Counted from the first letter of the stretch, positions 1 to 9,651 are shown. The stretch is DNA of 64,000 nucleotides from Propionibacteriaceae bacterium ZF39 (GCA_039565995.1 CP154795.1:992001-1056000); one strand, 5' to 3'. Numbers and translations: made by a program. The notes: a model not told the origin generated them from the letters alone.

Positions 1-1
1 C

Positions 2-310
2 ACCGGGCTGGAGGTCCGTCCCGCCGAGCGGGAGACCCTGGTGGACGGTGAGCTCACCGACCTGTCCGCCCTCGAGTTCGACCTGCTGTCGGCTCTGGTC
101 GAGGCGCCGGGCCGGGTGTTCTCGAGGGCCCAGCTGCTGGAGAAGGTCTGGGGCTATGACTTCTATGGCGACGAACGCATCGTCGATGTGCACATCCGAA
201 ACGTGCGCCGCAAACTGTCCGATGACGCGACCGATCCGCGGTTCATCCGGACGGTGCGGGGAGTCGGTTACAAGTTTGTCGGTGTTCAGGCGGGGGAGTC
301 ACGCGCATGA
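2..310 (+). CDS. OmpR/PhoB-family response regulator, C-terminal part
   Basis: Only the DNA-binding effector domain is inside the window; the receiver domain lies upstream of base 1. The visible 102 residues form a winged helix typical of the OmpR/PhoB class: the segment ALEFDLLSALVEAPGRVFSR, then QLLEKVWGYDF, the recognition-helix region VDVHIRNVRRKL, and the end RTVRGVGYKF. It would bind promoter DNA after phosphorylation by the kinase encoded next, whose ATG overlaps this stop codon (ATGA). Overlap and order indicate a two-component operon. The target genes cannot be read from this sequence. Confidence 0.93.
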   Translation, partial: TGLEVRPAERETLVDGELTDLSALEFDLLSALVEAPGRVFSRAQLLEKVWGYDFYGDERIVDVHIRNVRRKLSDDATDPRFIRTVRGVGYKFVGVQAGESRA

Positions 311-1431
311 AGCGGTTGTCGGTCCGGTTGTTTGTTTCCCACCTGGCCGTCGCGCTGGTCGGTGGGCTCGTCACCTTCGTCCTGGTGCGGCTGCTCGTGC
401 CGAGGCTCTATGACGAAGCCGCCCATGGGATGGGGCTGGGGCGAGGGGGCCCCGGTGGCGGCGCCGGGGGTCAGGGCATGGGCCCGGGCGGTGAGCTGCG
501 GGAGTTGATTGCCACGGCTGTCGACCAGTCCCTGCTGATCGGGGTGATTGCGGGGGCGATCGCGGCCATGTTGATCGGGCTGTTCGCCTCGTGGCGCCTG
601 CTCAAGCCCCTGCGGGAGATGCAGCATGCCACCCGACAACTTGCCGCCGGCGACTATCGCCTGCAGGTCGAACGGCCCGGGACCACCGAGTTGGCCGACC
701 TGGCCGAGGACGTCAATGCGCTGGCCGGTGCGCTCGCCTCGACGGACCAACGCCGGGTCCGGCTCATCTCCGACGTAGCGCACGAGATGCGCACGCCACT
801 GACCGTCATCGATGGCTATGTCGAGGGGATGATCGACGGCGTCTTCGTCGCCGAACCGGAGCGACTGGCCCAGATTTCGACGGAGGTACGCAGGCTTCGC
901 CGTCTGGCCGATGACCTGTCGACGCTGTCACGGGTCGAGGAGGGCCAGCTCGAACTCGACATGGCCGAGGTCGACCTCGCGGAGGTCGTGGAGCGGACCG
1001 TGACCCGCCTCGAGCCGCAATTCGGCGAAGCTGGCGTACGCCTGCACACACTCATGCCCGGTCGCTTCACCGTGCGCGTCGATGCCGATCGGCTCGGTCA
1101 GGTCATCGCCAATCTGCTCGGCAATGCGCTGCGGGCCACCCGCGACCGCGCCGGGGGAGAGGTGCTGGTCGGGGTGGCCCGCAAGTCGGAGAGTGGGCGA
1201 CCGGTTGCCCGGCTGACTGTGACCGACAACGGGGTGGGCCTCGCCGGCGATGAACCCACCAAGATCTTCGAGCGGTTCTATCGGGCCGCCCCGGCCCGCG
1301 ACACCGAGGGTTCGGGCATTGGCCTGACCATCGCCCGCGACATCGTCCGTGCCCACGGCGGTGAATTGGCTGCCAACTCGCCCGGGCCGGGCCGAGGGGC
1401 CACCCTCACCCTGACCCTGCCGCTCGTCTGA
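307..1431 (+). CDS. sensor histidine kinase (HAMP, HisKA, HATPase)
   Basis: A 374-residue membrane histidine kinase that should phosphorylate the response regulator encoded just upstream. Order of parts: membrane segment about 9-31, a short extracytoplasmic loop about 32-74, second membrane segment about 75-95, HAMP region about 96-148, H-box DVAHEMRTPL with the phospho-accepting His at about 159, then the ATP-binding N box (NLLGNAL), DNGVGL and GSGIGLTIAR glycine boxes. The sensor loop is only about 40 residues and is unusually rich in Gly and Met (GMGLGRGG, GQGMGPGG), which hints at metal sensing but does not prove it. The ATG overlaps the regulator stop by four bases, so translation is probably coupled. 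Confidence 0.93.
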   Translation: MKRLSVRLFVSHLAVALVGGLVTFVLVRLLVPRLYDEAAHGMGLGRGGPGGGAGGQGMGPGGELRELIATAVDQSLLIGVIAGAIAAMLIGLFASWRLLKPLREMQHATRQLAAGDYRLQVERPGTTELADLAEDVNALAGALASTDQRRVRLISDVAHEMRTPLTVIDGYVEGMIDGVFVAEPERLAQISTEVRRLRRLADDLSTLSRVEEGQLELDMAEVDLAEVVERTVTRLEPQFGEAGVRLHTLMPGRFTVRVDADRLGQVIANLLGNALRATRDRAGGEVLVGVARKSESGRPVARLTVTDNGVGLAGDEPTKIFERFYRAAPARDTEGSGIGLTIARDIVRAHGGELAANSPGPGRGATLTLTLPLV

Positions 1432-1494
1432 TCCGCTTCGGCACGAGGGGCCGGTGAGCCCCTCGGCGTGCGGCGAACGCCCTCGGCGTGCCCA

Positions 1495-1562
1495 CGAGAC
1501 ACCCCGAAGTGCTTCGAGACGTCTGCTTGAGCAGGGGTCTCGCTTGTGTATGGGGTGTCTCG
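1495..1562. repeat. nested palindrome between convergent genes
   Basis: An 11-base outer arm (CGAGACACCCC at 1495-1505) pairs exactly with GGGGTGTCTCG at 1552-1562. Inside it, CGAGAC (1515-1520) pairs with GTCTCG (1537-1542), and inside that CTGCT (1523-1527) pairs with AGCAG (1530-1534). Three nested stems fold into one long hairpin between the histidine kinase (ends 1431) and the DUF2202 gene (ends 1574 on the other strand). The position suggests a two-way transcription stop, although no T-tract follows. It may instead be a dispersed palindromic repeat. Confidence 0.55.
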
Positions 1563-1573
1563 CGAGGGCGATA

Positions 1574-2302
1574 TCAGCGGTTCGGGCAATTCTCGGGGTT
1601 CATCTGAGCCTGGCCCTGTCCCGGCCCCATGCCGCGGCCCTGACCCATTCCACGCCCCTGTTGGCCGTCGGCGTTGCCGCGACCCTGGCCGTTGCCGGTC
1701 CCGGCCGCATGGGTCGGCGTCTCGCCGCGCTGCAGTGCCTCGAAGGCAGACAAGTGCTTCTCGGAACCCCTCTTCAGGTTCCCGAACACCCGGTCGAGAT
1801 CGGCCTTTTCGGTTCGGGCAGTGGCCTCCTGCAGGTCCGCGATGTCGGCCTTTTCGAGTTCGATGCCAACCGCGATGGCCGCATCCCTGGATTCCATGCC
1901 CCGGGCGTGCCAGTCGTTCCAGAGCTTCTGCAGTTCGGCGTCGGCGTATGTGCCGACCTGACTGTCCTTCGACGGATCCGGGAGCTGATAGCGCGTCAGG
2001 GCACGGTCCATGGCTTCCGCATGCCGCACCTCGGCCCTCGCGATCCGGTTGAACGTTTCTTCGCCCCACTTGGCACCGAATGCCTCATACAGCTCCTTGG
2101 CGAGGCGCTCCTCCTCGCGCATGCGAGTCAGGTCGGCCTTCTCGGCGTCGGTTGCCGGTGCGATCGCCTGGGCCGTGATGCCCGAACCCTGCCCCGGGGC
2201 AGGACGATCGCTCGGCGGAGCCCCGAAGGCAGGCGCCACTGCGAGGGCGGCCGCTGCTGCGATGGCGGCTGCGGCGAGTCCGATGCGCTTCCGGCTGGTC
2301 AT
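1574..2302 (-). CDS. secreted DUF2202 ferritin-like protein
   Basis: A 242-residue exported protein. Residues 1-27 are a signal peptide (basic start, alanine-rich core, AFGA end). Residues about 50-190 match the DUF2202 four-helix ferritin-like fold, with acidic and His positions expected of a metal site: REEERLAKELYE, EVRHAEAM, VGIELEKADI. The last 45 residues are a Gly/Gln/Met-rich tail (GRGMGQGRGMGPGQGQ) ending in one Cys. The biochemical role of DUF2202 is not established; metal or redox binding is an inference. An AAGGAGAG ribosome site precedes the ATG. It is convergent with the two-component operon, whose kinase loop has a similar Gly-Met composition. Confidence 0.85.
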   Translation of the reverse strand: MTSRKRIGLAAAAIAAAAALAVAPAFGAPPSDRPAPGQGSGITAQAIAPATDAEKADLTRMREEERLAKELYEAFGAKWGEETFNRIARAEVRHAEAMDRALTRYQLPDPSKDSQVGTYADAELQKLWNDWHARGMESRDAAIAVGIELEKADIADLQEATARTEKADLDRVFGNLKRGSEKHLSAFEALQRGETPTHAAGTGNGQGRGNADGQQGRGMGQGRGMGPGQGQAQMNPENCPNR

Positions 2303-2823
2303 GTCACACTCTCCTTGCTGTCCTGGGAGCGGATCGCTCCGGGGAATCTCTCTGACTCCCGCTCGATATCCACTTCACCGTCTGCGTGTGAAGCCCTGCC
2401 GGGCTGAAATGTGATGCTTCCGTGAAGTTGACGCGGAGCGAGGCCTGAGCCGGCGTTATGGAGTAGGTGAGGTCGGTGCTCGGGGAGCGTTCGGCTTGCC
2501 CTCCCGCGGGGCCGGCGTACCCACCCTGCCGAACCCGCCAGAAACCATGAACACGGGCAGAAAACGCCTCATTCAGCGTCCGTTCCCGGCAGTCAGCGCC
2601 CTTTAGCCGTTTGAGCGTGCGCTCCCTCGGGCCCAAAATTCAATCAGCTTGCCCTCGCCGACTCCGCCCGCGGTGCACGGGGGGCTCAAGACGTGAGGAC
2701 AAGCTGTTTGCGGTGGGGCGCAAGCTCAAGACGTTAACGGGAGCTGGAGAGGCCGCCGCAAGCTGAACAGGGGATAGGGTGCACCTGTCACCCGGGGGTG
2801 AGCAGAAAAAGAGGGGCGCGACC
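2303..2823. other. intergenic region between divergent genes
   Basis: About 520 bases without a supportable gene, between the divergent DUF2202 gene and the proline-rich membrane protein. It must carry both promoters. Short direct repeats are visible: GCTCAAGACGT occurs near 2684 and again near 2725, and AGCTTGCCCTC-like words occur twice (about 2495 and 2646). Small open frames here show no family signature and no convincing ribosome site, so I leave them out. Confidence 0.5.
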
Positions 2824-3951
2824 ATGAACGACGGCAATCGCAATTGGGGTGGCTTCCCTGCGTCAGGCTCCTCCGCGGATGGGCCGCCGAATCCGCCCCA
2901 GGGGCAGGGGTGGACGCATCAGCCCGGCCACGGCAATCCGCAGGGTCAGCAGTTCCCTTCCGGTCAGCAGTTTCCTCAGCATCGGGGACTGCCGCCGCAA
3001 CACCAACCCCAACCCAGTTCCCAGGGGCAGCAGCACCCCGGCTACCCGGGGCCACAGAACCCGGGCTACCCAGGGCCTCAGAACCAGGGGCCGAACCACC
3101 CGGGGCCTCCGGGGCCGAACTACCCAGGGCACTACCCGAACAATCTCCCGCCTGCCCATATCAACCCAACGTCAAAGAGCCGAACGCCCCTCATCATCGG
3201 GATTTCCGCCGGCGCGGTGGTCCTGATCGCGGCCATCGTGGTTGCCCTGGTGATGCTGCGGCCGGGACAAACCACGGTTGCCGCCGGACAGGGTTCGACC
3301 GCGACCGCGACTCCGTCCCAGTCCAGCCCGTCGGCCTCCGCAACCACGCCCCTGTCCGATGCCTACACCATTCGCACGGACAGCCAGTTCGGTGACAACC
3401 GGGATACGCACGGGTGGACCTGTGAGGGGAACGACTGCCGAGTGGAGAACGGGAAGCTGCGTTTCACCTCAATCCCCGAAGAAGGCCAGAGGGTCATCAA
3501 CTGGTGGATGCTGCCGGAGCGGGGCTGGAGGGAGGACGCCGTCAAGCGATCGAGGGTGACGCTCCAAGGACTCACGTTCGACGAGGGCGAGCCGATGGTC
3601 AACATCAAGTGCGCTGCGCGCATCGTGGACAACCGGATCGTCGATGCGTTCCAGGTCGAGGTCTACGGCGAAGGCACACTGGCTCATTACGAGATGGTCG
3701 ACGGCGAATGGCAGGACGCCGTCAGCGAAGATCGGATCAAGGGGGACACGAAGAACCTGGGCACGGTCGTGGTCGTCTGTGAAGAGCGCGGGCCCGACTT
3801 CTATGTCTCGATCAAGATCGGTGACGATCTGACCTCAGAGGTCACCTACCGTAACGTCAACAAGTCGGGCGCAACTGTGTTTGGCTATGGCGGTTATGGC
3901 GCGAAGAGTGAAATGTCGCTCTCCGGCATCACCTATGAGGCCACCCGCTGA
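2824..3951 (+). CDS. proline/glycine/glutamine-rich single-pass membrane protein
   Basis: A 375-residue protein of unknown function. Residues about 1-118 are low-complexity and cytoplasmic (P, G, Q, N, H; repeated GYPGPQN units). A single membrane helix follows at about 122-147 (IIGISAGAVVLIAAIVVALV), then a Ser/Thr/Ala linker, then an extracellular domain about 180-375 containing a Cys pair (WTCEGNDCR). The architecture resembles other actinobacterial cell-surface proteins with proline-rich tails, but I recognise no named family. I chose ATG 2824 because AGAGGGG lies just upstream; an in-frame GTG at 2779 would add 15 residues. Confidence 0.75.
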   Translation: MNDGNRNWGGFPASGSSADGPPNPPQGQGWTHQPGHGNPQGQQFPSGQQFPQHRGLPPQHQPQPSSQGQQHPGYPGPQNPGYPGPQNQGPNHPGPPGPNYPGHYPNNLPPAHINPTSKSRTPLIIGISAGAVVLIAAIVVALVMLRPGQTTVAAGQGSTATATPSQSSPSASATTPLSDAYTIRTDSQFGDNRDTHGWTCEGNDCRVENGKLRFTSIPEEGQRVINWWMLPERGWREDAVKRSRVTLQGLTFDEGEPMVNIKCAARIVDNRIVDAFQVEVYGEGTLAHYEMVDGEWQDAVSEDRIKGDTKNLGTVVVVCEERGPDFYVSIKIGDDLTSEVTYRNVNKSGATVFGYGGYGAKSEMSLSGITYEATR

Positions 3952-3963
3952 CGAAACGGGGCC

Positions 3964-4458
3964 TCAGGCCACGAAGCAGTACGCCAGCCGGCCGGGGCGC
4001 AGGTCCGTCCATGATCCCTCGACTTCGATACCGACCAGGGTCGCCGGTGGATAACCCTGGCTGATGAGGCGGAGGGCATCGGCGTCCGAGAGTTCGTCAT
4101 CCGCCAGGTCGTGCGCCAGCGTCGGGATGCCGGGCGCGTGTCCGACCACGAGAAGAACCTCCAATTCGTCGTCGACCTCTCCCACGAGTTCGCGAATCGT
4201 GTCGGACCCCGCGTTGTAGATCTCGGCCGAATGCCGGACCGGAGCGGACAGTCCGAGCAACCCCGCAGTCTCCTTCGTCCGGACGGCCGCGGAACACAGC
4301 ACGCCGTCGATGCGTACGCCCAACTCACCCAGATAGGACGCCGCCCGGCCGGCCTGCTCCCGGCCATCGGAGGAGAGAGGCCGATCGATGTCGCCGAGCC
4401 CGGGGGCGAAGGTGACGGCTTCGGCGTGACGCATCAGGAACAGCAGACGGTTTGCCAT
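3964..4458 (-). CDS. sixA: SixA-type histidine phosphatase
   Basis: A 164-residue protein of the histidine phosphatase (phosphoglycerate mutase-like) superfamily. The catalytic RH motif is at residues 10-11 (LMRHAEA), the second His is in LLVVGHAPG, and the DIDRPLSSDGREQA segment is typical of the short SixA branch. Family members remove phosphate from phosphohistidine proteins or small phosphoesters; the substrate here is unknown. A GGAG ribosome site precedes the ATG. The TRM11-like methyltransferase lies 27 bases upstream on the same strand, so co-transcription is likely. Confidence 0.88.
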   Translation of the reverse strand: MANRLLFLMRHAEAVTFAPGLGDIDRPLSSDGREQAGRAASYLGELGVRIDGVLCSAAVRTKETAGLLGLSAPVRHSAEIYNAGSDTIRELVGEVDDELEVLLVVGHAPGIPTLAHDLADDELSDADALRLISQGYPPATLVGIEVEGSWTDLRPGRLAYCFVA

Positions 4459-4485
4459 GACTCCAGTCTTGCCGACGCGGATCCG

Positions 4486-5511
4486 TCAGTCGCGGCGGGC
4501 CACCATGATGTCCCGGTGGATCGACGAGTCAACCCGGTGACCGAACCTCAGCCAGGGGCCGCCATCACACACGGTCAGGCCCGAATCGGACAGCATGCCC
4601 GCGAGGTCTTCCCGGGCGAGACCCAGGGTGTTCCAGCTCAGGCCGAGGGCGCCATCCGGTGCGAGTTGGCCGGCCCAGACCGGGAGCGCCTCCGCCAACA
4701 GCCCCGCGGGGGAGCGATCCCGCCGCCCGCTCGTGCCGCGCACGTCGGTGCGCGATCCGTGGACCACGCCATAGGGAGCATCGGCGACGATCAGTTCGAA
4801 CTTCTTCTTGCCGAACAGCATCGCGGAGTCGCGGGTGTCACCGGTGAAGACCGTCGCGGTCAGCGGGGCTGACCCGGGCAGTCGCAGCGTCGCCTCGAAG
4901 CGCTTGCCCAGGGACTTTCCGTCACGGCGTACCGGATTCGTGTCCGCCGAGTGCTTGAGGCGCTTGCGGCGCAGCCAGGTCTTCCAGAACGCCGCCATGG
5001 CCTCGAAGGCCTTCACGTCCGCTTCCACCCCGGCCGCGTTGAGTCCCATCGTCCAGGCGACGGACAGCGTGGTCCCGCGCCCGCACAGTGGGTCGAGCAC
5101 GGTGGGCGGTCGATCGGGCGGCAGGTCGGCCGCGGCCCGGGTCACGTTGAGCAGCAGCCTGGTGAACTGCTCGTTGGTCTTGCCCTGATATTTGGGGATG
5201 GTGACGAAGTCGTCGTCGAGGAGATCCCCGTCGGGCAGCGCGATGGGTCGCAGGAGCGGGCCTTCGCTCTCCCCAACCGGTGATTCCACCCGCTCGAAGA
5301 GCGCAAGGCTGGCCGACTGGCCGGCCAGGATCGCCAACCGCTCGTCGTCCAGCGAACCCGGGTCGAAGCCCAGATAGTCCACGCCGGCCAGGCTGACCGG
5401 CTCGACGGTGTCGACCCCGGCACAGACCTGGAGCTCGGCTGCGGCAAGTTCGGCAGCCGCCCCGGCGTACACACGATTGGCCGCCGGGGACAGCAACAGC
5501 AGGTGACTCAA
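4486..5511 (-). CDS. TRM11-like SAM-dependent methyltransferase
   Basis: A 341-residue protein with a Rossmann methyltransferase domain in its second half: SAM-binding LDPLCGRGTT at about 139-148 and the catalytic-type tetrad in VADAPYGVVHG, a DPPY variant used by N-methyltransferases acting on guanine or adenine in nucleic acid. This pattern matches TRM11/TrmG10-type tRNA guanosine methyltransferases and actinobacterial relatives. A tRNA target is inferred, and no THUMP domain is obvious in the first 120 residues. It lies directly downstream of ppa (2-base gap), so it is probably read from the same transcript. Confidence 0.8.
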   Translation of the reverse strand: MSHLLLLSPAANRVYAGAAAELAAAELQVCAGVDTVEPVSLAGVDYLGFDPGSLDDERLAILAGQSASLALFERVESPVGESEGPLLRPIALPDGDLLDDDFVTIPKYQGKTNEQFTRLLLNVTRAAADLPPDRPPTVLDPLCGRGTTLSVAWTMGLNAAGVEADVKAFEAMAAFWKTWLRRKRLKHSADTNPVRRDGKSLGKRFEATLRLPGSAPLTATVFTGDTRDSAMLFGKKKFELIVADAPYGVVHGSRTDVRGTSGRRDRSPAGLLAEALPVWAGQLAPDGALGLSWNTLGLAREDLAGMLSDSGLTVCDGGPWLRFGHRVDSSIHRDIMVARRD

Positions 5512-5512
5512 C

Positions 5513-6079
5513 TCAGATGAGCTTGTGGTGATGCTCGAACTCCGTGCCCTTGGCGCGCTCGAACGACTTCATGATCTCGGCCTCGGCATCGATCCGGCCG
5601 GCCCAGGTGGCGCCTTCGACGGACTTGCCGGGCTCGAGGTCCTTGTAGACCGAGAAGAAGTGCTCGATCTCCAGCACCGAGTGGGTCGGCAGGTCCTCGA
5701 GATCCTGCAGGTGATCCCGGCGGTGATCGTCGGTGGGTACGCAAATGACCTTGTCGTCGCCACCTGCCTCGTCGGTCATGCGGAACATGCCGATGGCACG
5801 GCACTCGATGAGACAGCCGGGGAAGGTCGGCTCGGGCACGAGCACCAGGGCATCGAGCGGGTCGCCGTCCTCGCCGAGGGTGCCCTCGATGAACCCGTAG
5901 TCCGACGGGTATTGGGTCGAGGTGAACAGGGTCCGATCAAGCCGGATGCGCCCGGTCTTGTGATCAACCTCATATTTGTTCTTCTGGCCCTTGGGGATTT
6001 CGACGGTCACGTCGAAGTGGATCCCTTTCGGGGGCTCGACCGCTTCTTGGCCGGCCGGTGCGGAATAGTCCTCAGTCAC
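5513..6079 (-). CDS. ppa: inorganic pyrophosphatase
   Basis: Family I soluble pyrophosphatase, 188 residues, hydrolysing pyrophosphate to two phosphates and so pulling biosynthetic reactions forward. Signature residues are present: [21 protein letters not shown], and the metal-binding [12 protein letters not shown] with three Asp residues. The GTG start at 6079 has an AGAGAGGG ribosome site; it gives about 20 residues before the usual start of the fold ([10 protein letters not shown]), and no other start exists between. The gene is divergent from dacB across 90 bases, the same arrangement I recall for ppa/dacB in Mycobacterium tuberculosis. Confidence 0.96.
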   Translation of the reverse strand: MTEDYSAPAGQEAVEPPKGIHFDVTVEIPKGQKNKYEVDHKTGRIRLDRTLFTSTQYPSDYGFIEGTLGEDGDPLDALVLVPEPTFPGCLIECRAIGMFRMTDEAGGDDKVICVPTDDHRRDHLQDLEDLPTHSVLEIEHFFSVYKDLEPGKSVEGATWAGRIDAEAEIMKSFERAKGTEFEHHHKLI

Positions 6080-6169
6080 CGAAAGACCCTCTCTGATGTG
6101 GGTTGCGAACAGACGAAGCCTAGCGTTCAGGCAGTATCCTCCACATCGGCGACCACGGGAGGGACTCAG

Positions 6170-7627
6170 GTGGCGGCACGCAGAGCCAAGAGGAGAAGCA
6201 GCGCACTGCCGGTGCGCACCCTGGGGATCATGGCCGTCGTGGTCGTCCTCGTGTTGTTGTTGGCCGCGGGGGTGCTCGGTTCGGTGGCCCGCGCCGGCCT
6301 CTATGCCACCGGGCTCTATCGCGACGGTGGTACGCCGGCTGTCGATCCAACCGTGTTCCACGAAGCCTCCGGACGATCCACCGCGCTGCCCGCCCAGCCC
6401 AGCGCCCCCGTCCTCGCCGATGCGTCCCCGGAGCCCGGCAGCCGGGCCGATGCGGTGGCGTCGCGCATTCGCGACGTCGGTCCGGTCGCGGGGTCGACCT
6501 GGGGAATGGTCGTCGACGCGGCGACCGGTGAGACGTTGTTTGCCGACCGGCCCGACGGGGACGCGATTCCGGCCTCCACCCTCAAGGTCCTGACGTCCCT
6601 CGCGGCCCTCGACATCTATGGGCCGGACCACCGCTTCGACACAAAGGTGCTGCGCGACCCGGCCGATCCCGCGAAGCTCTATCTGGTCGGCGGCGGCGAC
6701 CCCTATCTGTCGAAGGGACCGGCCGGCGGTCCGCCGGCCCGCAGCTCGATTCTCGACCTGGCCGCGGCCACCGCCACCGCCCTGAAAGACGCGGGTACGC
6801 CCGGGGACGTCGAAGTCGTCATCGACACCTCCCTGTTTGCCGGCCCGGGCTGGAATCCCGACTGGATTCCCGTCTATCGCGATTACGCCGCCGAAACCAG
6901 CGCCCTGTGGGTCGACGGGGCGCGTCCCCGTGGGGCGGCCATCGGGCCGAGGGATGCCAACCCCTCCCAGGTGGCCGCCGATGCCTTCACCGCCGAACTG
7001 AAGCGACTCGGCGTCGGGGTCTCCGGGACCGCCCGGGGTGAGGCTCCGGCCGATTCGGCCGAGGTTGCCAAGGTCAGTTCGATGCCGGTCGAGAACATCG
7101 TGGAACTGGTGCTGATCTATTCCGACAACGACGCCGCCGAGGTGCTGTTCCGGCATGTGGGGCGGGCCGGGGATCGGTCGGGCTCGATCACCGACAGCCA
7201 GGCCGCCATCCGGGAGACCCTGCAGCGGCTGGGTGCCTGGACCGAGGGTATGAAGATCGTCGACGGATCCGGCCTGAGCCGGGCCAACCTCGTCAGCGCC
7301 CGCTCCCTGACGCGGGCGGTCGAGCTGGCGATCAAGGAGGACGGCGAGAAATACCGCGCCCTGGCGACGGGCATGTCCGTTGCCGGCACGGAGGGGACGC
7401 TCGCCGGCCGCTTCGTCGAGGACGGCACCGCCGCGGGTCGCGGGCTCGTGCGCGCCAAGACCGGCACGCTGACCAACGTCCACTCCCTCGCCGGCTATGT
7501 GCGCAGCAGCGACGGCTCGATCCTCGTCTATGCCTTCCTCGTCAACGGCGAGCAGGAGGAATACCGCACGCGCGTCTGGCTCGACCGCATCACCGCGACC
7601 CTGTCCACCTGCGGGTGCCGCGGCTGA
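6170..7627 (+). CDS. dacB: D-alanyl-D-alanine carboxypeptidase/endopeptidase (PBP4, S13 family)
   Basis: A 485-residue penicillin-binding protein that trims D-Ala from peptidoglycan stem peptides or cleaves cross-links outside the membrane. An uncleaved signal anchor lies at about 17-40. The three active-site motifs are intact: STLK with Ser at about 136, SDN with Ser at about 318, and KTG with Lys at about 430. The GTG start at 6170 is supported by GGGAGGGA about eight bases upstream and leads straight into the basic N-terminus and anchor. It heads a same-strand run through the zinc protease, tilS and hpt. Confidence 0.95.
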   Translation: MAARRAKRRSSALPVRTLGIMAVVVVLVLLLAAGVLGSVARAGLYATGLYRDGGTPAVDPTVFHEASGRSTALPAQPSAPVLADASPEPGSRADAVASRIRDVGPVAGSTWGMVVDAATGETLFADRPDGDAIPASTLKVLTSLAALDIYGPDHRFDTKVLRDPADPAKLYLVGGGDPYLSKGPAGGPPARSSILDLAAATATALKDAGTPGDVEVVIDTSLFAGPGWNPDWIPVYRDYAAETSALWVDGARPRGAAIGPRDANPSQVAADAFTAELKRLGVGVSGTARGEAPADSAEVAKVSSMPVENIVELVLIYSDNDAAEVLFRHVGRAGDRSGSITDSQAAIRETLQRLGAWTEGMKIVDGSGLSRANLVSARSLTRAVELAIKEDGEKYRALATGMSVAGTEGTLAGRFVEDGTAAGRGLVRAKTGTLTNVHSLAGYVRSSDGSILVYAFLVNGEQEEYRTRVWLDRITATLSTCGCRG

Positions 7628-7649
7628 GGCCGGGCGTACCCTCGTGGCC

Positions 7650-8675
7650 ATGACTTCGGCCGAGCGGACCCTGCCCGAGCTGGACTGGTCGACCGCCGCG
7701 GCGACCGGCGTACGCCTCGTCCGGCCCGGCCCCCGGGTCGACGCGACTCATGCCACGAAAGCGGTCGCCGACCTGTATCAGTATGCCGAGCAGGCGCAGG
7801 GCCTCGTGCGGGACACAGCGCGGATCGAGGCCCCGACGGATACGGCGCCGGTACGCGTGGTCGACCGCACGGCCTGGCTGCGCTGCAACGTCGAATCGCT
7901 CTCCGGACTCCTGCCGGTGTCGGAGCGGACCACCGCGACCGGCCACATCACCGGCGCCCAGATCGGGGCCGTGCTGGCGTGGCTGTCGACCAAGGTGCTG
8001 GGCCAGTTCGACCTGTTCGCACCGGCCGAGGTCGCTCCGGGTGGGCGCCTGCTGCTCGTGGTGCCCAACATCGTCGCCGCCGAGAACGAGCTCGGGGTCG
8101 ACCCCGCCGATTTCCGGCTCTGGGTGTGCGTGCACGAGGAGACGCACCGGGTGCAGTTCACGGCGTACCCCTGGCTGCGCGACTATCTCCGCGACCACGC
8201 CCGGATCGTCGCCGAGCTCACCGATGTGGGCGCACCCGGCTGGCAGGACCTGTCGCGGCTGATCTCGACTCGCGGCGGGGAGCGGCTGACGCTGCTCGAC
8301 CTGCTGCCGGACACCGTCGACGTGCGGTCGACGATCGAGCGGGTGACCGCGGTGATGTCGGTCCTCGAGGGCCATGCCGATGTGGTGATGGACCGGGTCG
8401 GCCCGAGGGTCATCAGGTCGGTGGGCCAGATCCGCCGCCGCTTCGAGACCCGCCGCGACGGCCGCCCCGGCCTCGACCGCCTGGTGCGCCGACTGCTCGG
8501 CATGGATGTGAAGCTCGCGCAATATCGTGATGGCGCCACCTTCTGTCGCCACGCGATCAACACGGTCGGCATCGACGGGCTGAACCGGGTCTTCGAGTCG
8601 CCCGAGACCCTGCCGACGCTGGCCGAACTGCACGAACCCGCTCTCTGGGTGGACCGGATGGGAAGGACGTCCTGA
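7650..8675 (+). CDS. zinc-dependent metalloprotease (actinobacterial Zincin_2 family)
   Basis: A 341-residue predicted cytoplasmic metalloprotease. The zinc site HEETH is at about 162-166 ([12 protein letters not shown]), with a second conserved stretch near [12 protein letters not shown]. The family is found in most actinobacteria beside dacB and tilS and has been called F420-biosynthesis-associated, but its substrate is unknown. The ATG at 7650 fits the spacing of 22 bases from dacB. The stop TGA overlaps the tilS ATG by one base (TGATG), indicating translational coupling. Confidence 0.9.
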   Translation: MTSAERTLPELDWSTAAATGVRLVRPGPRVDATHATKAVADLYQYAEQAQGLVRDTARIEAPTDTAPVRVVDRTAWLRCNVESLSGLLPVSERTTATGHITGAQIGAVLAWLSTKVLGQFDLFAPAEVAPGGRLLLVVPNIVAAENELGVDPADFRLWVCVHEETHRVQFTAYPWLRDYLRDHARIVAELTDVGAPGWQDLSRLISTRGGERLTLLDLLPDTVDVRSTIERVTAVMSVLEGHADVVMDRVGPRVIRSVGQIRRRFETRRDGRPGLDRLVRRLLGMDVKLAQYRDGATFCRHAINTVGIDGLNRVFESPETLPTLAELHEPALWVDRMGRTS

Positions 8676-9646
8676 TGGCGAAGAAGGCTCTGGGCCCGGC
8701 GATGCTCGAGTTGGTCGCAGCCGTGGAGGAAGCTCTCGACCGGCTCGGCGAGAAGGGGGCCGTGCCCCTCCTGGTGGGGTGTTCCGGTGGGGCCGATTCG
8801 TTGGCTCTCGTGGCGGCCACGGCGGTGGTGGCGCAGCGCCGCGAGGTGCTGGCGCGGGCGCTCGTCATCGACCACGGTCTCCAGGACGACTCCGATGCGG
8901 TGGCCCGCAAGGCCGCGACCCGGGCCGAGCGGCTCGGCCTGCCGACCGACATCGTCGCCGTCACCGTCGTGCCCGACGGCACCGGCCCGGAGGCCTCCGC
9001 GCGCACCGCCCGCCATGCCGCCCTCGCGGAGGTGGCCGACGCCCTCGGCGCGATCGTCCTGCTCGGACACACGCTCGATGACCAGGCCGAGACCGTGCTG
9101 CTCGGATTGGCGCGTGGGTCCGGTGCCCGGTCGCTCAGCGGCATGGCCCCCGCGCGCGATGTCTTCGTCCGGCCCTTCCTGGGCGTACGCCGGGAGGTCA
9201 CCGAGGCGGCCTGCGCCGAACTCGACACCAAGTTCTGGCGGGACCCCCACAACGACGATCTGGGCTATGCCCGCGTCCGGGTCCGCAAGAAGGTCATGCC
9301 GATGCTCGAGGCCCAGCTCGGGCCGGGCATCGCCGAGGCGCTCGCGCGGACCGCGGTCATGCTCCGCGATGACACGCAGGTGCTCGATGACCTCGCGGCC
9401 AAGGCCATTCCCGACGGGGTGCTCACCGACCGGGAGCTGTCGGTCGCGGAACTCCCCAAGGAGCAGGCCCTGCGGCGCCGGATCCTGCGCCGGTGGCTGC
9501 TGGCGCACGGGGCCGCCGAGCCGGCGTACACGCAGGTCAAAGCCGTCGATTCCCTTATCACCGATTGGCACGGGCAGAAGTGGATCGAGGTTTCCGGACT
9601 CCGCGTGGGCCGACGCGGGGGACGCCTCGCAGTGATGACAGACTGA
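8675..9646 (+). CDS. tilS: tRNA(Ile)-lysidine synthase
   Basis: A 323-residue N-type ATP pyrophosphatase that converts C34 of the tRNA(Ile) CAU anticodon to lysidine, so that AUA is read as isoleucine. The PP-loop SGGADS is at about 36-41, followed by VIDHGLQ and LLGHTLDDQAETVLLGLARGSG, all diagnostic of TilS. It is the short actinobacterial form without the long C-terminal domains of the enterobacterial enzyme. The start overlaps the protease stop, and hpt follows five bases after the stop, an order shared with other actinobacteria. Confidence 0.96.
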   Translation: MAKKALGPAMLELVAAVEEALDRLGEKGAVPLLVGCSGGADSLALVAATAVVAQRREVLARALVIDHGLQDDSDAVARKAATRAERLGLPTDIVAVTVVPDGTGPEASARTARHAALAEVADALGAIVLLGHTLDDQAETVLLGLARGSGARSLSGMAPARDVFVRPFLGVRREVTEAACAELDTKFWRDPHNDDLGYARVRVRKKVMPMLEAQLGPGIAEALARTAVMLRDDTQVLDDLAAKAIPDGVLTDRELSVAELPKEQALRRRILRRWLLAHGAAEPAYTQVKAVDSLITDWHGQKWIEVSGLRVGRRGGRLAVMTD

Positions 9647-9651
9647 CCCCC

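Noticed and set aside
2940-3150. Tandem GC-rich repeats resembling a CRISPR or minisatellite
   Set aside because: They encode the Pro/Gly/Gln-rich tail of the membrane protein; units are short and irregular and lack spacers.
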